DNA of 64,000 nucleotides from Nectonema munidae. Taxonomy: Eukaryota; Nematomorpha; Nectonematoida; Nectonematidae. The notes under the pieces were generated by a model. It saw only the letters and a program-made list of their open reading frames with translations. It did no database searches and was not told the origin of the DNA. The DNA lies in the NCBI GenBank assembly GCA_030549495.1, contig JAUIRK010000207.1:534918-598917 (forward strand), read 5' to 3'. The position numbers and the translations under genes were made by a program. This document shows, piece after piece, positions 35,384 to 48,102 of this stretch; within the stretch, counting starts at the first letter, position 1; each line of letters begins with the position of its first letter.

Positions 35384-38300
35384 CTTAAATGAAAAAATAT
35401 TGTACGTTACATTCAATAAACTTTTCATACTTAAGTTATTTCATTTTTGAATAATTTTATTCAATTTTTTCCAATTATTTTTAATTCAGCAATTATAGCA
35501 TTAACCAAAATATATATTTGGATAAAATTCGCAAACTGATATTATTACTATAATTTGTGTGGTTAGGAAATCATAGGTCGTTGTGGTCAAACTTAAGAAG
35601 GATAAAAAATTGAGAATAATAAAATATTTACATTTATTATTTTATATGCCATTTTTACTTGGAAATTGTCTTTTTTAAAGTTCTAATTTGTCTTTTTTTC
35701 AATTCTATTTTGTCTTTTTAAAGTTCTAATTTGTCTTTTTTCTTTTATCTTTTATATTTTATAAAGAGCGTTTAGAATTTAAAAAAGACATTTCAGAATT
35801 TAAAAAAGACAATTTACAATTTTAAAAAGAGAAATTAGAACTTTAAAAAAGACAATTTAGAACTAAAAAAATATAATATAGAAGTAAATATGATTTATAT
35901 TTAAATTTTAACGAATTTCTATAATTGAGGAAAATTTTAATATTTTATCATTAGCCACTTCATATTCTAGTAAAAAGAGTGCTAATTTATGTATTTATTG
36001 TTGATACGTTTAAATATAGAGAGTGAATGTATCTAAATTTGGTAAAATATAACTTTGGATAAAAATCCACGCGAAAATTTAACAAATCAAAAAAATATTG
36101 TCAGAATATAAGTTGCAATTACTAAATCTCAGTCAACTTTACCATTTTTAAAATCGAATCAACTAGCAATCAAATTTGAGAATAAAACTAAATAAATTTT
36201 AAAATTTATATGAAAAGTTGTGAAAAAAAACTTATTCAATAAAACAAACAATATTCATAATACTTTTTTCAAAGTTTTTTAACGTTTTCTCATACGGATA
36301 CCTCTAAAAAACAGCTTCGAAGATATATTGTAAAAACTCATTCTTTAAAAATATTTATCATTTAACGCCATCTATATTTCTTTTTGTATACTTCAAATGA
36401 GGCCTTCTCAATATCTTCATGTGTTATTAATTCACATCCTCTAACTTTGGATGAAAATAATGAATACTCCGTGTGCTATTTTATTTAATTATATCCGTGA
36501 AAATGGCAAAATTAATAACTGTAACTAATAAAGTTAGTAAAGTCATCGTTTTCTAATCCAAAAAGTAAACGAGACATTGGTAACAAAAAAATGTGAAATA
36601 AAATTCGTGTCATTGAATATAGGTGAGAGATGTAAGAACTAAGGAAAACAATACGAATATAAATGTGAGAGGATAGACTTTTAAGGTTCTTTTGAATAAA
36701 GAAAGCTTACTTCAACTTATACATATCAGATCGTTTTAACAATATAGATGGGTGAAGTTTGCGCTTTTATTGTAATATTTATTTTAAATTTTTTTAATTT
36801 TATTTTTTTTTGTAGGTAAATAAAATGAAGAAAAACAAAGGTCAAAACACATTTTTCAGGTGGTGCTGCGAAGAGAAAGGCATCAAAGGATCGTACTGAA
36901 CGACAGGTTCAAGAAATCGTAAAACCTCTCGACTGACTGAATTCTTCACTCGCCCATCAGCTACCGAAAGAGAGATACCAGCTTCGTCATTCAGGCTGTC
37001 TATTGCTTACGAGGATCACGGTGATAGCCTGCATGTGAAGAAGACAGACACTGCTTCAAAGCAAGTACTTCCAGAATGTCAAGCCCACATACAAGTTGAT
37101 GACATCAGCTTATGGCAGAAAATATCACAGCAGAATTCATTAATAATAATAATTGGGCTCACAAAGGTCCTATGAATCTCCATCACAGTGATGTCAAGTC
37201 TTTGGATGCTAAATCACAATACAAAAAGTTGCAAACTTTGTTAGCCGGAAATGTACAGCAGCAATGTTTGAGCGATAGAATCGCAATTGAGAAGTTGTGA
37301 AACGTTCTTGGCTTTGTTTTTCTCCAGCAAATGGTCGAGTCTTCTGCTTTTTCTTTTGGGTACTCGTAGAGTAAAATCTCAATTTACACATGATGGCTTC
37401 TGCGCATGGAAACATGTTACGGATCGACTCAGTTCAGATGAGCAATCCAAATATCATATTGAAGCTGTCTGGTCAACAGCAAGTCGTGCTAAGAAAGATG
37501 GGCGTATAAACTCTGAACTTGCCCCTGAAATGGATCGATATGAACAATATTGGCGTAGTCTGCTTAAACGACTGGTCAGTGTGCTTAATTGAAAAATAAG
37601 ATTCAAAAAAGCGTAAAAAAACAGCAAAATTCCAGTATATTAAATGATGAAAGAATGTTGTAATGGATCAAAAAAAGCTGTAGATCAAAAATGTGAGAAT
37701 TTGAATTTTATGTCTAGGTGCATCAATGAAGAGTAACTTTTGGCAAAACTAACTCGTAATGCGTAGAATATGCCATTATGAATAAAATGAACAATGAACA
37801 TACATTTGTTTGTAAATTAAATTTTGAAAATCTTGGAGATGCTTGAGATGGAATATATCACTCCATATTTCTCAACCATATTTTATCACCTCTTCTATAA
37901 TGAAAAATCTTAAGCATTTGTGAAAGAAAGATTTATAGTTATACACAAATTAAAAAAACAAGTCATTAAGATGTCAACAATTTCTTATACTCAATTCAAT
38001 ATGAAAAGAGGGATGCAAATAAAAATCCATTAAAAAATATATATAATTGGTATACAACAAAAAACTTAAAATTCTTAATTAATTTTTTTAATTAAGTTAA
38101 AAGATGAAGGATTAATTTTAAATATTCAAAGTAGTATACTTAAATTAAAAATAAAATAAAATAAGGATATTACTTAAAAGAGTTAAATGAGAGAATTAAT
38201 AATTTTTCACATGCCATTAGTATTGTTCTGATTTTCAAATTGGCTTCAAAAATATTTTTCTTGTATTTTATCAAATTTTATTTTGTTTCATAGAAAGATA

Positions 38301-41300
38301 TAATATTATTTTTCAACAGTAAATTGAGAGTGTTCTTTTTCATTTTTCTATAGAGAAGATCCCTTGTTTCATATAAGCTTTTAAAACATTTTTGTATTAA
38401 CATTTGCTATAAAAAGATATACTGGTTGTTGAAAGAAGCTTGAAGGAAACAATTTTATATTTACAGTAAATTTTTGTTTAGCGATTAAAAAAAACTTTAC
38501 AGGAACGAGAAGGAAATGAGAATAAACTTTACTAAAGAAAAAGTTAGCAGTGCTTAGAATATGCAAATAATCAGATATATAAGTTTCGATTAAAAAAGAA
38601 TTGTTTTGGGAAGAAATACTCTGAAGAAAATGTTGAAAGAAGGACGCGTTACACACGAAATCGTAGGAAAAAAATTGAGGTATAAATAATAGAAATGAAA
38701 CGATGTCCAAATTTAAGTTTTAAGGCAAAGATTTATCTCTAAAAACAAAAAAATAACACTTCATCTTGTGAGCAGCATAATCAAAAATCTAAGCAAATCA
38801 GTCATTCTAAGTGCGATTTTGGTAACTTGTAAACAATCCATTCTAAGCATGAAGTTTCTATGAGGGCAAAAGACATGGAATTATGGTCCACATAGTTTAC
38901 AAAGCAAAGAAACAAAGTAAAATCAAGATCAAACAAAAGGTACAACAGAAATATTATGCTTTTTCTGGGTGAACTTGATATCGATTTTGGAAGAGATTGA
39001 TTTGTCATTGATCATGTGAATCAAGTCTTATTTCTGCGAGATGACAAATACATGGATGAGCAGAAAAAGTCGATAAACCCAAACTAGGAAACCCCAAAAG
39101 GCGCGACAATCTCACGATTAGTTATTTCGACAAGCTTGAACACGCGATGGTCGAAAACTTCGAACAAGGCATTCTATTCAGTCCAATGGCGATAAGAGAA
39201 GAGGAGTTGTTTTGTTTAGAACAAACCGCTTTCTCACAAAGAAATTGGGAGCATCTATGAGCGAACAGTGAAAAGATCACGCATGCCAGATAAGACAAAT
39301 ATTCATCGAAGCAGACAACAAAGTGGGCTTGGGGTGATATTCTTGGAAGTGGATCTGATTGTATCTTCATTTTACCAAGATTTTCGAAAGATTGAATCAA
39401 TTTTTCAAGGTTTTAGCGCTTTTTCAGGATTCAATTTGAGTTATAAATATAATACTAAACTATAAATAAAAATATAATAGATAAATATATAAATGTGAAA
39501 AGGAAAAGAAAATGTTTCTGAGATGTCTTGAATAAAAGATAATAAGTGTAAAGTTTTATTCAAATGAATTTTTTAACAATATATTTTCGACCACTCAATT
39601 CTTCACCGGAAGAAAATTTGCCGCTACAAAAAAGGCAAGCAAGAAGGAGAGGATGTAGGGAGATAAAGAATGATAATTATATCATACCTTGTTTTCCTTT
39701 CTTGTAACGGTAAATTTGATCCTAAGAAGACTAGAATGGCCCAAAAATTTATTCTAAAAGAATTTTATCAATAAAAGCTTTACTGTTCTCTTTAAACTTG
39801 AAAACCATAAATTATCATGTATTCGATCATCATCACAAATGGAACATCCTGTTAAAGACCATTTTCGAGTTTCTATCGATAAGATTTGAAATACGGTATA
39901 GTTTCACCTATGCTTCTTCAGTCTAGGCCACTATGTGGGGATGAAAGTTTCTTCCCGATTTTTTTAAATGTTTTCCTGTTCTGAATAGAGTTAGTATTTA
40001 ATTAGCTCAATTTATGCTGAAAAATGTACCATCAATTTATCATAGATTAGAGACGCAAAGTTGCATTCAATTAATAACTTAAATATGGTCATCAAACTAA
40101 TCATTGACGAACCGTTTTGCTTGTATGGCTTCAGCTAAACTAAACTTAAAGGCAGATAACAAGTCTCACTGAATGAAAATTCTCAAATCCGCATCTGTAC
40201 CCAAAAAGTGAAACTGTTTCTAAGCTTCATTAGCCGAAAACGGCCTTTCCCAAATTCTTCGGTTAGTGGACATTAACCCACTTAGGATTTGCGATGAATA
40301 CCTTAACATGCTCATTGCTCAATTATAATGAGTATTGAAGATAAAAATAAAAATCACGATAAAACTTCATTGAGGGCTATTTTTGCAAAATTGATACAAT
40401 GCAAATGTAGCCCAAATGCCAATAAGCATTTCACAAAAAATTTTGGGAAAATTAAGATAGAGCAATTAATCGCTATCACTGTGTTGTAAAATGTTTTTAC
40501 AGAATTTGGTATGCGCAAAATCATTGCAAATCTTTCCTGCCTCCTTTGCACAAGTGTATCGCTAGTGTTAGCGCCATTTTTGAGATTCCCGTATTTCAAT
40601 TCATGGGTGTCTAACGGCAATGTATGTAGTAGTGTAATCCAGGTAAACGGAATTTAAGCCAAGGAAAGAAAGTTTTGGAATAGATAAAAAGTGTATGAAC
40701 AAAAATAATTATTTTTTGAAGCTCAATATTTCTAAACACCCTTACTAGATATGTTCCTGAAAATAAAAGCTTATAGTTAGGAAGTGGATTATTATCTATG
40801 TTAGCAAAATAAACACGAGTGTGTCAAAATGAACCGAAAGAGTTTAAAAATCAAGAATTTTTAATGTAGACTTTTAAAATTATTAATAAAAATAAATATA
40901 GCAGTTTGACAAAATTAAATCACAAAAAAGTGGAAATTTTTCTATAATTTTTTCTACAATGAATATAAAATTATCCGCTTTCTTTCTTAAATGCATTGAT
41001 TTAATTGTTTTAAAACTAGTTTTTGATTTAATTGTTTAATTGTCAAGATGGAAGCTTTAGAGTTAACACCCGGTCGGGCAGCTTTCAAATGAAAAGCAAT
41101 AAATACAATCAAATGTCATTCAATGCGTAAAAATGCACATACCACAAAAGGAAGCACATTGGTCAGATTTCTTATTTTTATAACTCAAAAAATAATGGAA
41201 AGCATACTTTTTTTTCTGCAAGATTCAATTTGAGTGAGAGTGTGTACCTTTTGATCGTTGTGAGGTAGAAATTTTCTTGGTAAGCACTCTCCAACTCTTC

Positions 41301-43403
41301 AACCTGACTCAAAGAAAAGACGGTTCTTTCTCTTGGAGATTTGGCCGTCAAATTCAAATCATATAAGTACTCTTTTTGCTCTGAAAAGTGTTTAATCGCG
41401 ATGTGTCTCAATAAAAAAGGTGACAAAGTCATTTTCCTCTTCAGTGAAATAAAAATCATCTACTTTAAGTTAAATGTGAAAAGTCATTGAGAATGGATAA
41501 GCAGACAATAATTACTTTCCAAAAACCGTGGACCGTTTTTAATGCCCTGATTTTTACTTTTTATGCAAAATTAAATGTTGTGTTTTTTTTTAAATTTTTT
41601 TGTTTTTTAAGTTTTCTTCTCTGGAGGTTTTTTTTAATTATTCACATAAATACACTTTTGAGCTTTTGATATTCTAAGACAAGTAAACATATCTTATATA
41701 TTTATTTGAAAAAAACTTATAAAAAACCCCAAAATTATGATATCCACTAAATCTCAAAATGTGATCAAAGTATAAGGATGGAGCTAGTAAATATAAGAGC
41801 AGGAAAATTGGATGAGGAAAATTAAATACAGAGGGAGTGAAAAAAGGAATTATACGCAAACTGGGACATTTTCCATTTTGGCCGTGCACATTAAGATCTT
41901 GGAAAACCAATCTTGATAAATATCTAAGATATGTTTAATAGTAAGAGTGGGAAATTCGACTTTTCAAGGAGTCCGAATTTAACTAAATTATTCTGATCTG
42001 ACAGAAATTGCCTGGATTTGATCAATGTGTACTCAATATCAAAAAATGGTTAGTCAATTATTTTTTGATCATAAAAAAACATTTTTAACAACATAAATAT
42101 TTTCCTTGCATTCCCCCAAATTTTAGAGGCAAAAGTTAATTTTATAAAATATACAGTTTATTAGGATTAAAGTAGGAAGGGCTGTTTTTCTCTTGAGACG
42201 AAATACCAAGCGAAAAATTTTTCAAAAAAAATTTTTTTAATGAAAAAAAACTCCTTTATATAAAATAGAATTTGGTCCAATATTGTTAATTTAGTTTAAA
42301 TCCAGTAAATTCTGGTTTCTTACTATAATTATCCAATTTTCTTGGGAACGTTTACTTTAGTAATATTTATTTATAAAATTTTTTTTAATTTTTAGAAACA
42401 AACATGATTTTGTGATCAATAAATTAAAATTTTTTATATATTTTATATATTGAATACAGAACTATAAGATGATCAAAACCTAAAATTATAAATAAATAAT
42501 GAAAAAGTTTATTCAATAAAAAACAGTTTTTATTATTGATTCAATTAATACTTATCAGTCACACTGCCCATGAAACTTTTTTCAATTATTTCATTTCTTC
42601 AATTACAAAAGTATGAATGGACATTATTATTATTACATGAACACCAGAGGAATATTTAATTTCATTTGGATTTCCCTCATTTTATGGCACTAATTTTAAA
42701 ATCAGATTGAGTAGTAACATAATTAAGTAGAAACAAGTCCCAGGGGTACTGACCCCCTATGTTTACAATCCTGGAACAATTTGGAAATAGATTCGTACAC
42801 TGGTGAAATATTCAAAAAGTGTAAAAACTTTTTTTATTTTTCTAGATTTTTGAATGGATAGAATTATGGGCAAACTTTTAATTTTAAGTTAAACACTAAT
42901 TGATTAAAACTCAGTAAAATTTGAATGTTATAATCATTAAGATAAAGATAGTTTAGTGGATGACAAACTTTTAAATTTGATATTGTTCAGTGAAGCGTCC
43001 GCTTTTAAAATAAATTTTTAAGTCCAAATGAGAACCTGTGTAATATTTGCCTTAAAACTATGAAACATTGGGATATTTTAAAAAAAAATCTTTTTCCAAG
43101 AAAATTTACAAGTATTTCAAAAAGTTGTAGGAAAAATATTTTACTGGAAAAAGTAGACAAAAACTTTGATGCTTTGAAATAAATAAGGAAAAATAGGATT
43201 AATAAATTACCTTGGTAGGCAAGGCATGACATGGCTACTTCTTCGTTATACTTAGTCTCATGAGAATCATTTGCATTTCTTAGTGCTTCTGAGTTACTAA
43301 TGTCACTTTCAATTCCGCATCTAGATCTTTCCACCTCCTCATTCTGGTCCCCAATGAAAAATAAATGGTTGCAGTGTGTTGGGTGTTCATCCGCATCTGG
43401 CAT
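35324..43403 (-). CDS. Homeobox protein, divergent ANTP-class (three exons)
   Basis: Read on the minus strand: exon 1 43403-43211 (64 codons plus one base), exon 2 41380-41208, exon 3 35383-35324 with TAA. The joins use AAG/GTAATT to TTTTCAG, and AAAAA/GTATGC to TTTAAG, in matching phase, giving 141 residues. Exons 2 and 3 together form an ungapped 60-residue homeodomain: R5, F8, L16, Y20, Y25, R31, L40, E42, then IKIWFQNRRMKSK with W48, F49, Q50, N51 and R53. Helix 3 lies wholly in exon 3. Q50 and WFQNRRMK are typical of ANTP-class (Hox/NK) proteins; RRMKSK resembles Ftz. No YPWM hexapeptide is seen, and exon 1 is acidic. AATAAA (minus) lies at 35230-35235. The homeodomain is near certain. 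Exon 1 is inferred from phase and its good start context. Confidence 0.85.
35384..41207 (-). other. Large homeobox intron (5.8 kb)
   Basis: AT-rich DNA that contains the ZMYM1-like hAT fossil at 36858-37592 and the ATATAGATGGCGTTAAAT word (inverted, 36360-36377). The parts at about 38780-39430 and 39830-40640 are more complex in base composition than the rest but have no supported coding sequence; they are candidates for conserved regulatory DNA. Confidence 0.5.
36858..37592 (+). mobile_element. hAT fossil, N-terminal part of ZMYM1-like transposase
   Basis: The plus strand yields, in changing frames, SGGAAKRKASKDRTERQVQ, FFTRPSATEREIPASSFRL, NNNWAHKGPM and then FTHDGFCAWKHVTDRLSSDE, SKYHIEAVW, NSELAPEMDRYEQYWRSLLK and RLVSVL. 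The block F-x-x-D-G-F-x-x-W-K followed by H...E.W and QYWRSLLKR is the TTF-type zinc-finger start of hAT transposases related to vertebrate ZMYM1. The N-terminal third is broken by stops and frame changes. The catalytic core is missing downstream. It sits in the homeobox intron on the opposite strand. Confidence 0.75.
41208..41380 (-). CDS. Homeobox gene exon 2: homeodomain positions 1-44
   Basis: On the minus strand it encodes EQKEYLYDLNLTAK, then SPRERTVFSLSQVEELESAY and QENFYLTTIKRYTLSLKLNL-AEKK. This covers the N-terminal arm and helices 1 and 2. The donor after AEKK gives an intron at 44/45 of the homeodomain, a recurrent homeobox intron site. The frame is open upstream to an ATG at 41457-41459 (another at 41430-41432), which could serve as alternative starts if exon 1 is not used. 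An in-frame TAG precedes the first of them. Confidence 0.88.
43211..43403 (-). CDS. Homeobox gene exon 1 (proposed start)
   Basis: Begins at ATG with a good context (GGGAAAATGCC) and encodes MPDADEHPTHCNHLF, then an acidic, serine- and asparagine-rich stretch up to SCLAYQ. It ends at a strong donor (CTACCAAG/GTAATT) in phase 1, exactly what the exon 2 acceptor needs (giving Glu at the joint). Acidic N-termini are common in homeoproteins. The link is inference; the exon could belong to another transcript. Confidence 0.6.
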
Positions 43404-43558
43404 TTTCCCAAATTTATTTGCAAGTTGTACAAAAATCGAAAGTGTTGGAAGTTTATTAATTTTAAGAAATCGAGAAATCGGTAATGACAGTGAAATGAAT
43501 AAGATAGTGAATATGAAGGCTAATGCGAGCGGAATTCGTAAAAAGAAATTTCTCTCAA

Positions 43559-43576
43559 TGATTGATTGATGGATGG
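43559..43576. promoter_or_regulatory. Candidate PBC/Hox composite site upstream of the homeobox gene
   Basis: The 18 bases TGATTGATTGATGGATGG contain two overlapping TGATTGAT words and TGATGGATGG, the PBX/Exd-labial (Hoxb1) bipartite consensus. The latter is 164 bp upstream of the proposed start codon. A TGACAG word (Meis/Homothorax type) lies at 43485-43490 between this site and the gene. The words are seen directly. Their function is inference. Confidence 0.4.
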
Positions 43577-46500
43577 CAGCTTTATTTGATTCGACTTTGT
43601 CTCACGTGAAACACATTGTACTTTTCGTCATCATCCCATTATCTTCTTTCTAGTCGTGCAATATTGCATACCAACTCACTTACAATTTGAAAAAATTGTA
43701 CTGCATTGCTTTTTTTGAAATATTCGATTCATAAGTTTAGCGAAAAGTTATTTATGGTAGGGGATAAACTGCTTTCCTTTCCCTATTACTTTTTCTTTCT
43801 CTGGAATCATATGCTATAATTAGATTAATTTTTAAGTTCCTTAGTGAAGTCCAATTAATGTTAGAGGGAATAATATTTCTGCTAGACCGAATCAAGATGC
43901 CCCCATACTGACTCCGTTGAAATGGTAAAAGACATACTTGGCCTTCAATTAATATTCAAGGTAAACTTATATATAATATTTAAAAATATAAAATTAATTT
44001 TTTCTTTGATAGCTTTACTCTTAGTTTTGAATTTATCAAACACTCTGTCCGCAACTATAGAGCGCATTAAACTGACCCTAAACTTAACCTTGAACAAGAG
44101 TTAAGCATAATTGATTCGCCTTTTCTTTTTAACTTTAAAGTGGTGCAGTTCATCCATCTCATTTTTAACATATGATTTAATTTTTGTTGCGCTCCTTTTT
44201 GAGTAGGAAGTTCAATGACTTTTTCATGTCTCCTAAAATTTTTCTCTATTTCTTTACTTGGTATTAAAAAATTTAACTAGAAGCATTTTTTCTAAAAAAA
44301 TGTTAAAAGAACTTTTTTTTTTAATTTAATTTCCCTACAACGGATTTTATTTAATTTCTATTTTTAATTCAATTTTTCAACGATGTATTAAAAGTGTGAT
44401 TTTAAAAAACAAAAGGGTCTGAGAATATTGTGAGCGAAAGAAACTTCCTACCCCCTTGGATGTTTTGTGCCGAAGAAATTTTGTTCCTAATTTTTATCCA
44501 AAACCACTTGTGAAAAAAAGTTAGAATCCAGAACTTTTTTACAAAAAAAAATTTTCATACCCAAAACATTTCGAACTTATTTTGGACGTTTTATAAGCAA
44601 GGCTTTTTCTGTACATTGAAGGCTTCATAACGACTTGTTATACTTGACTTTCGTATACCCAAAACTTTTTGTATATCTGAGTTTTATCTTTATTCATTCA
44701 GTCTTTGCTTCAAAATAGCCGTGTTTCCCTCACATTCAAAGTAAAAATAAAAAATTTAGAAAATTTATAAAAATTATAAAGTATCCATCATCCTAAGATG
44801 TTCTGTGAGACTTTTAAATCACTGTTAAGCACAAACATATGGTATGCATTAATCTTATTTGCATTTTTATCATTCAAAGTTGGCATCTTTGAAATGTTCT
44901 TTATAACAACATATACAGAAAAGTATGTATACACACAAATCTTTGTTATTTTAAAAAATATTCTAAATTTCAGAAGGGGGGGGGGGTGGATAAGCACAGC
45001 ACTGGGTGCGTCACTACGGTTAAGGGATACTTCGGGCACAAAACAATACGGCCGTCGGACAATTCCGGAAAATATTAATATCAATATATTCAGAGGCCGA
45101 ATTGTCTTGCTTCCCCTCACTCCTGACTTACTCAACATCTTAAAAAATTAAGAGGTATAGAATGAAAATAATAATATTAAGTAGTGTGCTTGCTCTAATG
45201 ATCTTCACCACCAAAAGGAGTTTCCTTCACATCCTGTATAAATTTGTCCTACTATCCTCTACTACACTTCTCGTTCAAATTATAAAATGAACTTTTATAT
45301 AAAAAGAATTGTGAATTTTTTTTATTGAAAGTTAATTAACTATGAAAGTTACTCATAAAAGAGAACTAACTACCCATACTAACAGTTTGTTAAAATGAAA
45401 GCAAGCGTCTAACCATAAATATAAATTGGCAATAAAAATAATTACAATTTTATTTTGTATTATTTTCGTTTAAACGTATCGAATGTCGTAAAATTTTATA
45501 AACAATTTTTTATTTTTTTCTTTTTAACAAGTTCTTTTTTTTTGCTTACTTATTATAAACGGGGGGATGTGGAAAAGTAATCAAAGTGTTGAAACAGTGA
45601 CTTTAAATATCTTTGTTTTGCCGTGGGAAGAAGCTACTTATTCCTTTCATGAAGCTTTTTACAAATCCATTTCGTTTATCTTATTATATATACCTTTTTA
45701 GTCAAAAGCATAGCAATTGCACAGAAATTAGTAATGCCTAAGAACTAAATGAAAGAAATTTCAAACCAAAGTGTTATTTAGACACTAATGTTTACCTTAT
45801 ATGACTGGTATATTCGGAATCAGCTCGATGGAATAGACACAAATACAATAGTAATGTGCAAAAATTAAAATTTTTAACCGTACCAGGAACATAATTATGC
45901 AATTTTATTTCAACTATTCTCTAGCCATCGTAAGATTCACCCGTTCCAATTCGTTCATTACAGTGAGTTCGATTGTGATAGTCATTTGCGCTCTATCGCT
46001 AAGAAATAGCTTATTTAAAATAAGTAAAAAATTTTCCTCAATTCCTTGAAATGTTTTGCTATTTCTTTCCATTTCGTTTAAATGACATATAAAAAAAGAA
46101 CGATTAAAAGTTTTTTTCTGGCGTAAAAGACGCAAATCTACTCTTTTGCAATGATTACTGACAAAAATCCTTGTCTCGAATATTCTAACATTAAAAATTG
46201 TAAAAATAATAATAATGATATAATAGGGACTTCCTTCCTTATCTTCTATCTATGAAGTGAATGCAATCTTCATCATCACCTTATCGATGCTTTGCCATAA
46301 ATTAAATGTAATATTTTGTCAATAGCTCTAACACAACACATGCTTCATTATCTAGATCCCTTTTGTCATTTGCTGCATAGAGAAGGAGATCTAACAAAAC
46401 TTGTATCATAATTCAAATGAATGGCATTTATCTCCGAAACTGATTTCTAAGCACATATGAGCGCCTCAGAGTCTGCTCTCACAATGTTCATCTACCTCAT

Positions 46501-47735
46501 CTCTTCATCAACCACAACATCATCATCATCATCATCATCAATTTTCGCTAAAAGCATAGCAAATAGCGCCTTCGATTCACATCTTCATGAAGTCTCGCAG
46601 ATAAAGTGATCAATCATCGCATTGCAAAGAGTGCCATTCTAACTTGTGTGATTCAATCAAATTCCCTTTCTCCTTCATTTTAGCGTAGTTTATCATCGCA
46701 TCTCCTCATGCTTTTATGAAATACGCGTCCAACATCGTCATTTTGTCTACTGATTCTTCCTTCCAATGACATCATCGACGCCAGGCAGGAAGAGCACAAT
46801 TGATGAACAACTTGCCATTGTTATTTAAAACTCAGGGCTGCTGCTGATATTGGCAAAGATTCTTCAACCCCATGCAAAAACTATAAAAAGATATACATCA
46901 ACTTCTCATGTAACGCCACGTTTTGTATGAATCGCGTACTTTTAGAAGATTAGTGAATGAAAAACCCGGATTTCGTTGTTAAACGAGGGCAAAACAACAA
47001 CATCAGACAATCCTATTGTATAAGTGCTAAATTTTGTAGAATCCAAATATAACACGTATCATTAACAAACTAAATAAAGGATTACTTAACTTACTATAAC
47101 TAAGTAGCCAAGTTCTTTAATCGAATAGGTAAATCTCTTAACATCAAAGATTTTGTGCTTTATAGATGCTGGCATAATCTAGCTTTACTTTTGAAAAAAG
47201 TGAAAAATTACTTAAATGTTTTAAAAAGTAGTTATTTCCTTACAACGAGCATAGTAAGCAAAACTTTTTGTGTGCGATTGTAAGGAATTAATTGTTCTTA
47301 TAAGCATTTTCATATTTGTTATCATTTTATATTACAATTTATCTAGTTTACTATCATTTATCGTGATCGGACAGTTAGCCGAATGGATATTTGGTCGAAA
47401 GCACATTTCACCGAAAATATACATGCGATTTGAGATGTAGACATTGCTTTACTTCTAGTAAGGTTGCAAGCTTGTGCTCTATACAAATCTCCAGAATAAT
47501 TTTGTTTTATTTTCTATTCTTAACTTCACACATTATGTGAATGATGGGTAATTTTATCTACTAGAAGTTACATTGAGAAATGTGTTGCATATGACATGAC
47601 TGATTACAAATCTGCACAGTAATTTTTTTCTTTTAGTGTTCAACACAAATTATTTGATGAATAATTTTATCTACTAAAAGTTACATGACAAATGTGTTAT
47701 GACTATATTTTTATATATGTTTATAGTTATGATAT
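43577..47735. other. Intergenic region upstream of the homeobox gene
   Basis: No gene is supported. At 44788-45151 both strands are open for about 116 codons around a run of 10 G, without a recognisable domain. Positions 46380-46950 form an island of more balanced base composition with a CAT trinucleotide run (46518-46540) and TATAAAAAG at 46882-46890. At 47365-47430 there is a TTCACCGAAA/GGTCGAAA motif block like those at the ends of some dispersed invertebrate repeats. Confidence 0.45.
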
Positions 47736-47903
47736 CTCCAACCCGTATATTACGATGATTCTTCTCCAACCTGTATTCTACGATGATTCATCTCCAAACT
47801 ATATACTACAATGATTCATCTCCAACCTGTATACTACGATGATTCATCTCTAACCTGTATACTACGATGATTCATCTTCAACCTGTATACTACGATGGTT
47901 TCT
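47736..47903. repeat. 28-bp minisatellite, six units
   Basis: Six contiguous units of CTCCAACCTGTATACTACGA plus TGATTCAT, differing by a few substitutions. Two more units follow at about 48026-48095 after a spacer. Confidence 0.9.
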
Positions 47904-48102
47904 ATTCCATGTACAAATAACTAGGGAGACAATGTTCAACTTTCTGTTCACATTCTGCTAGATGTAAGATTTGATATACCTCATTCGGGGAGACGATGCT
48001 ACATAAGTTATTACCTATATACATTATACCTGTATACTACGTTGGTTCATCTCCAACCTGTATACCGCGATAATTCATCTCCAACCAATATAATATATTT
48101 TA

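Noticed and set aside
40354-40620. Minus-strand frame as an extra homeobox exon
   Set aside because: No homeodomain residues and no phase-compatible splice sites; the 44/45 join to exon 3 already completes the domain.
44788-45151. Overlapping open frames on both strands around a G run
   Set aside because: No domain, no splice support and a low-complexity G run; both strands cannot be taken as coding on length alone.
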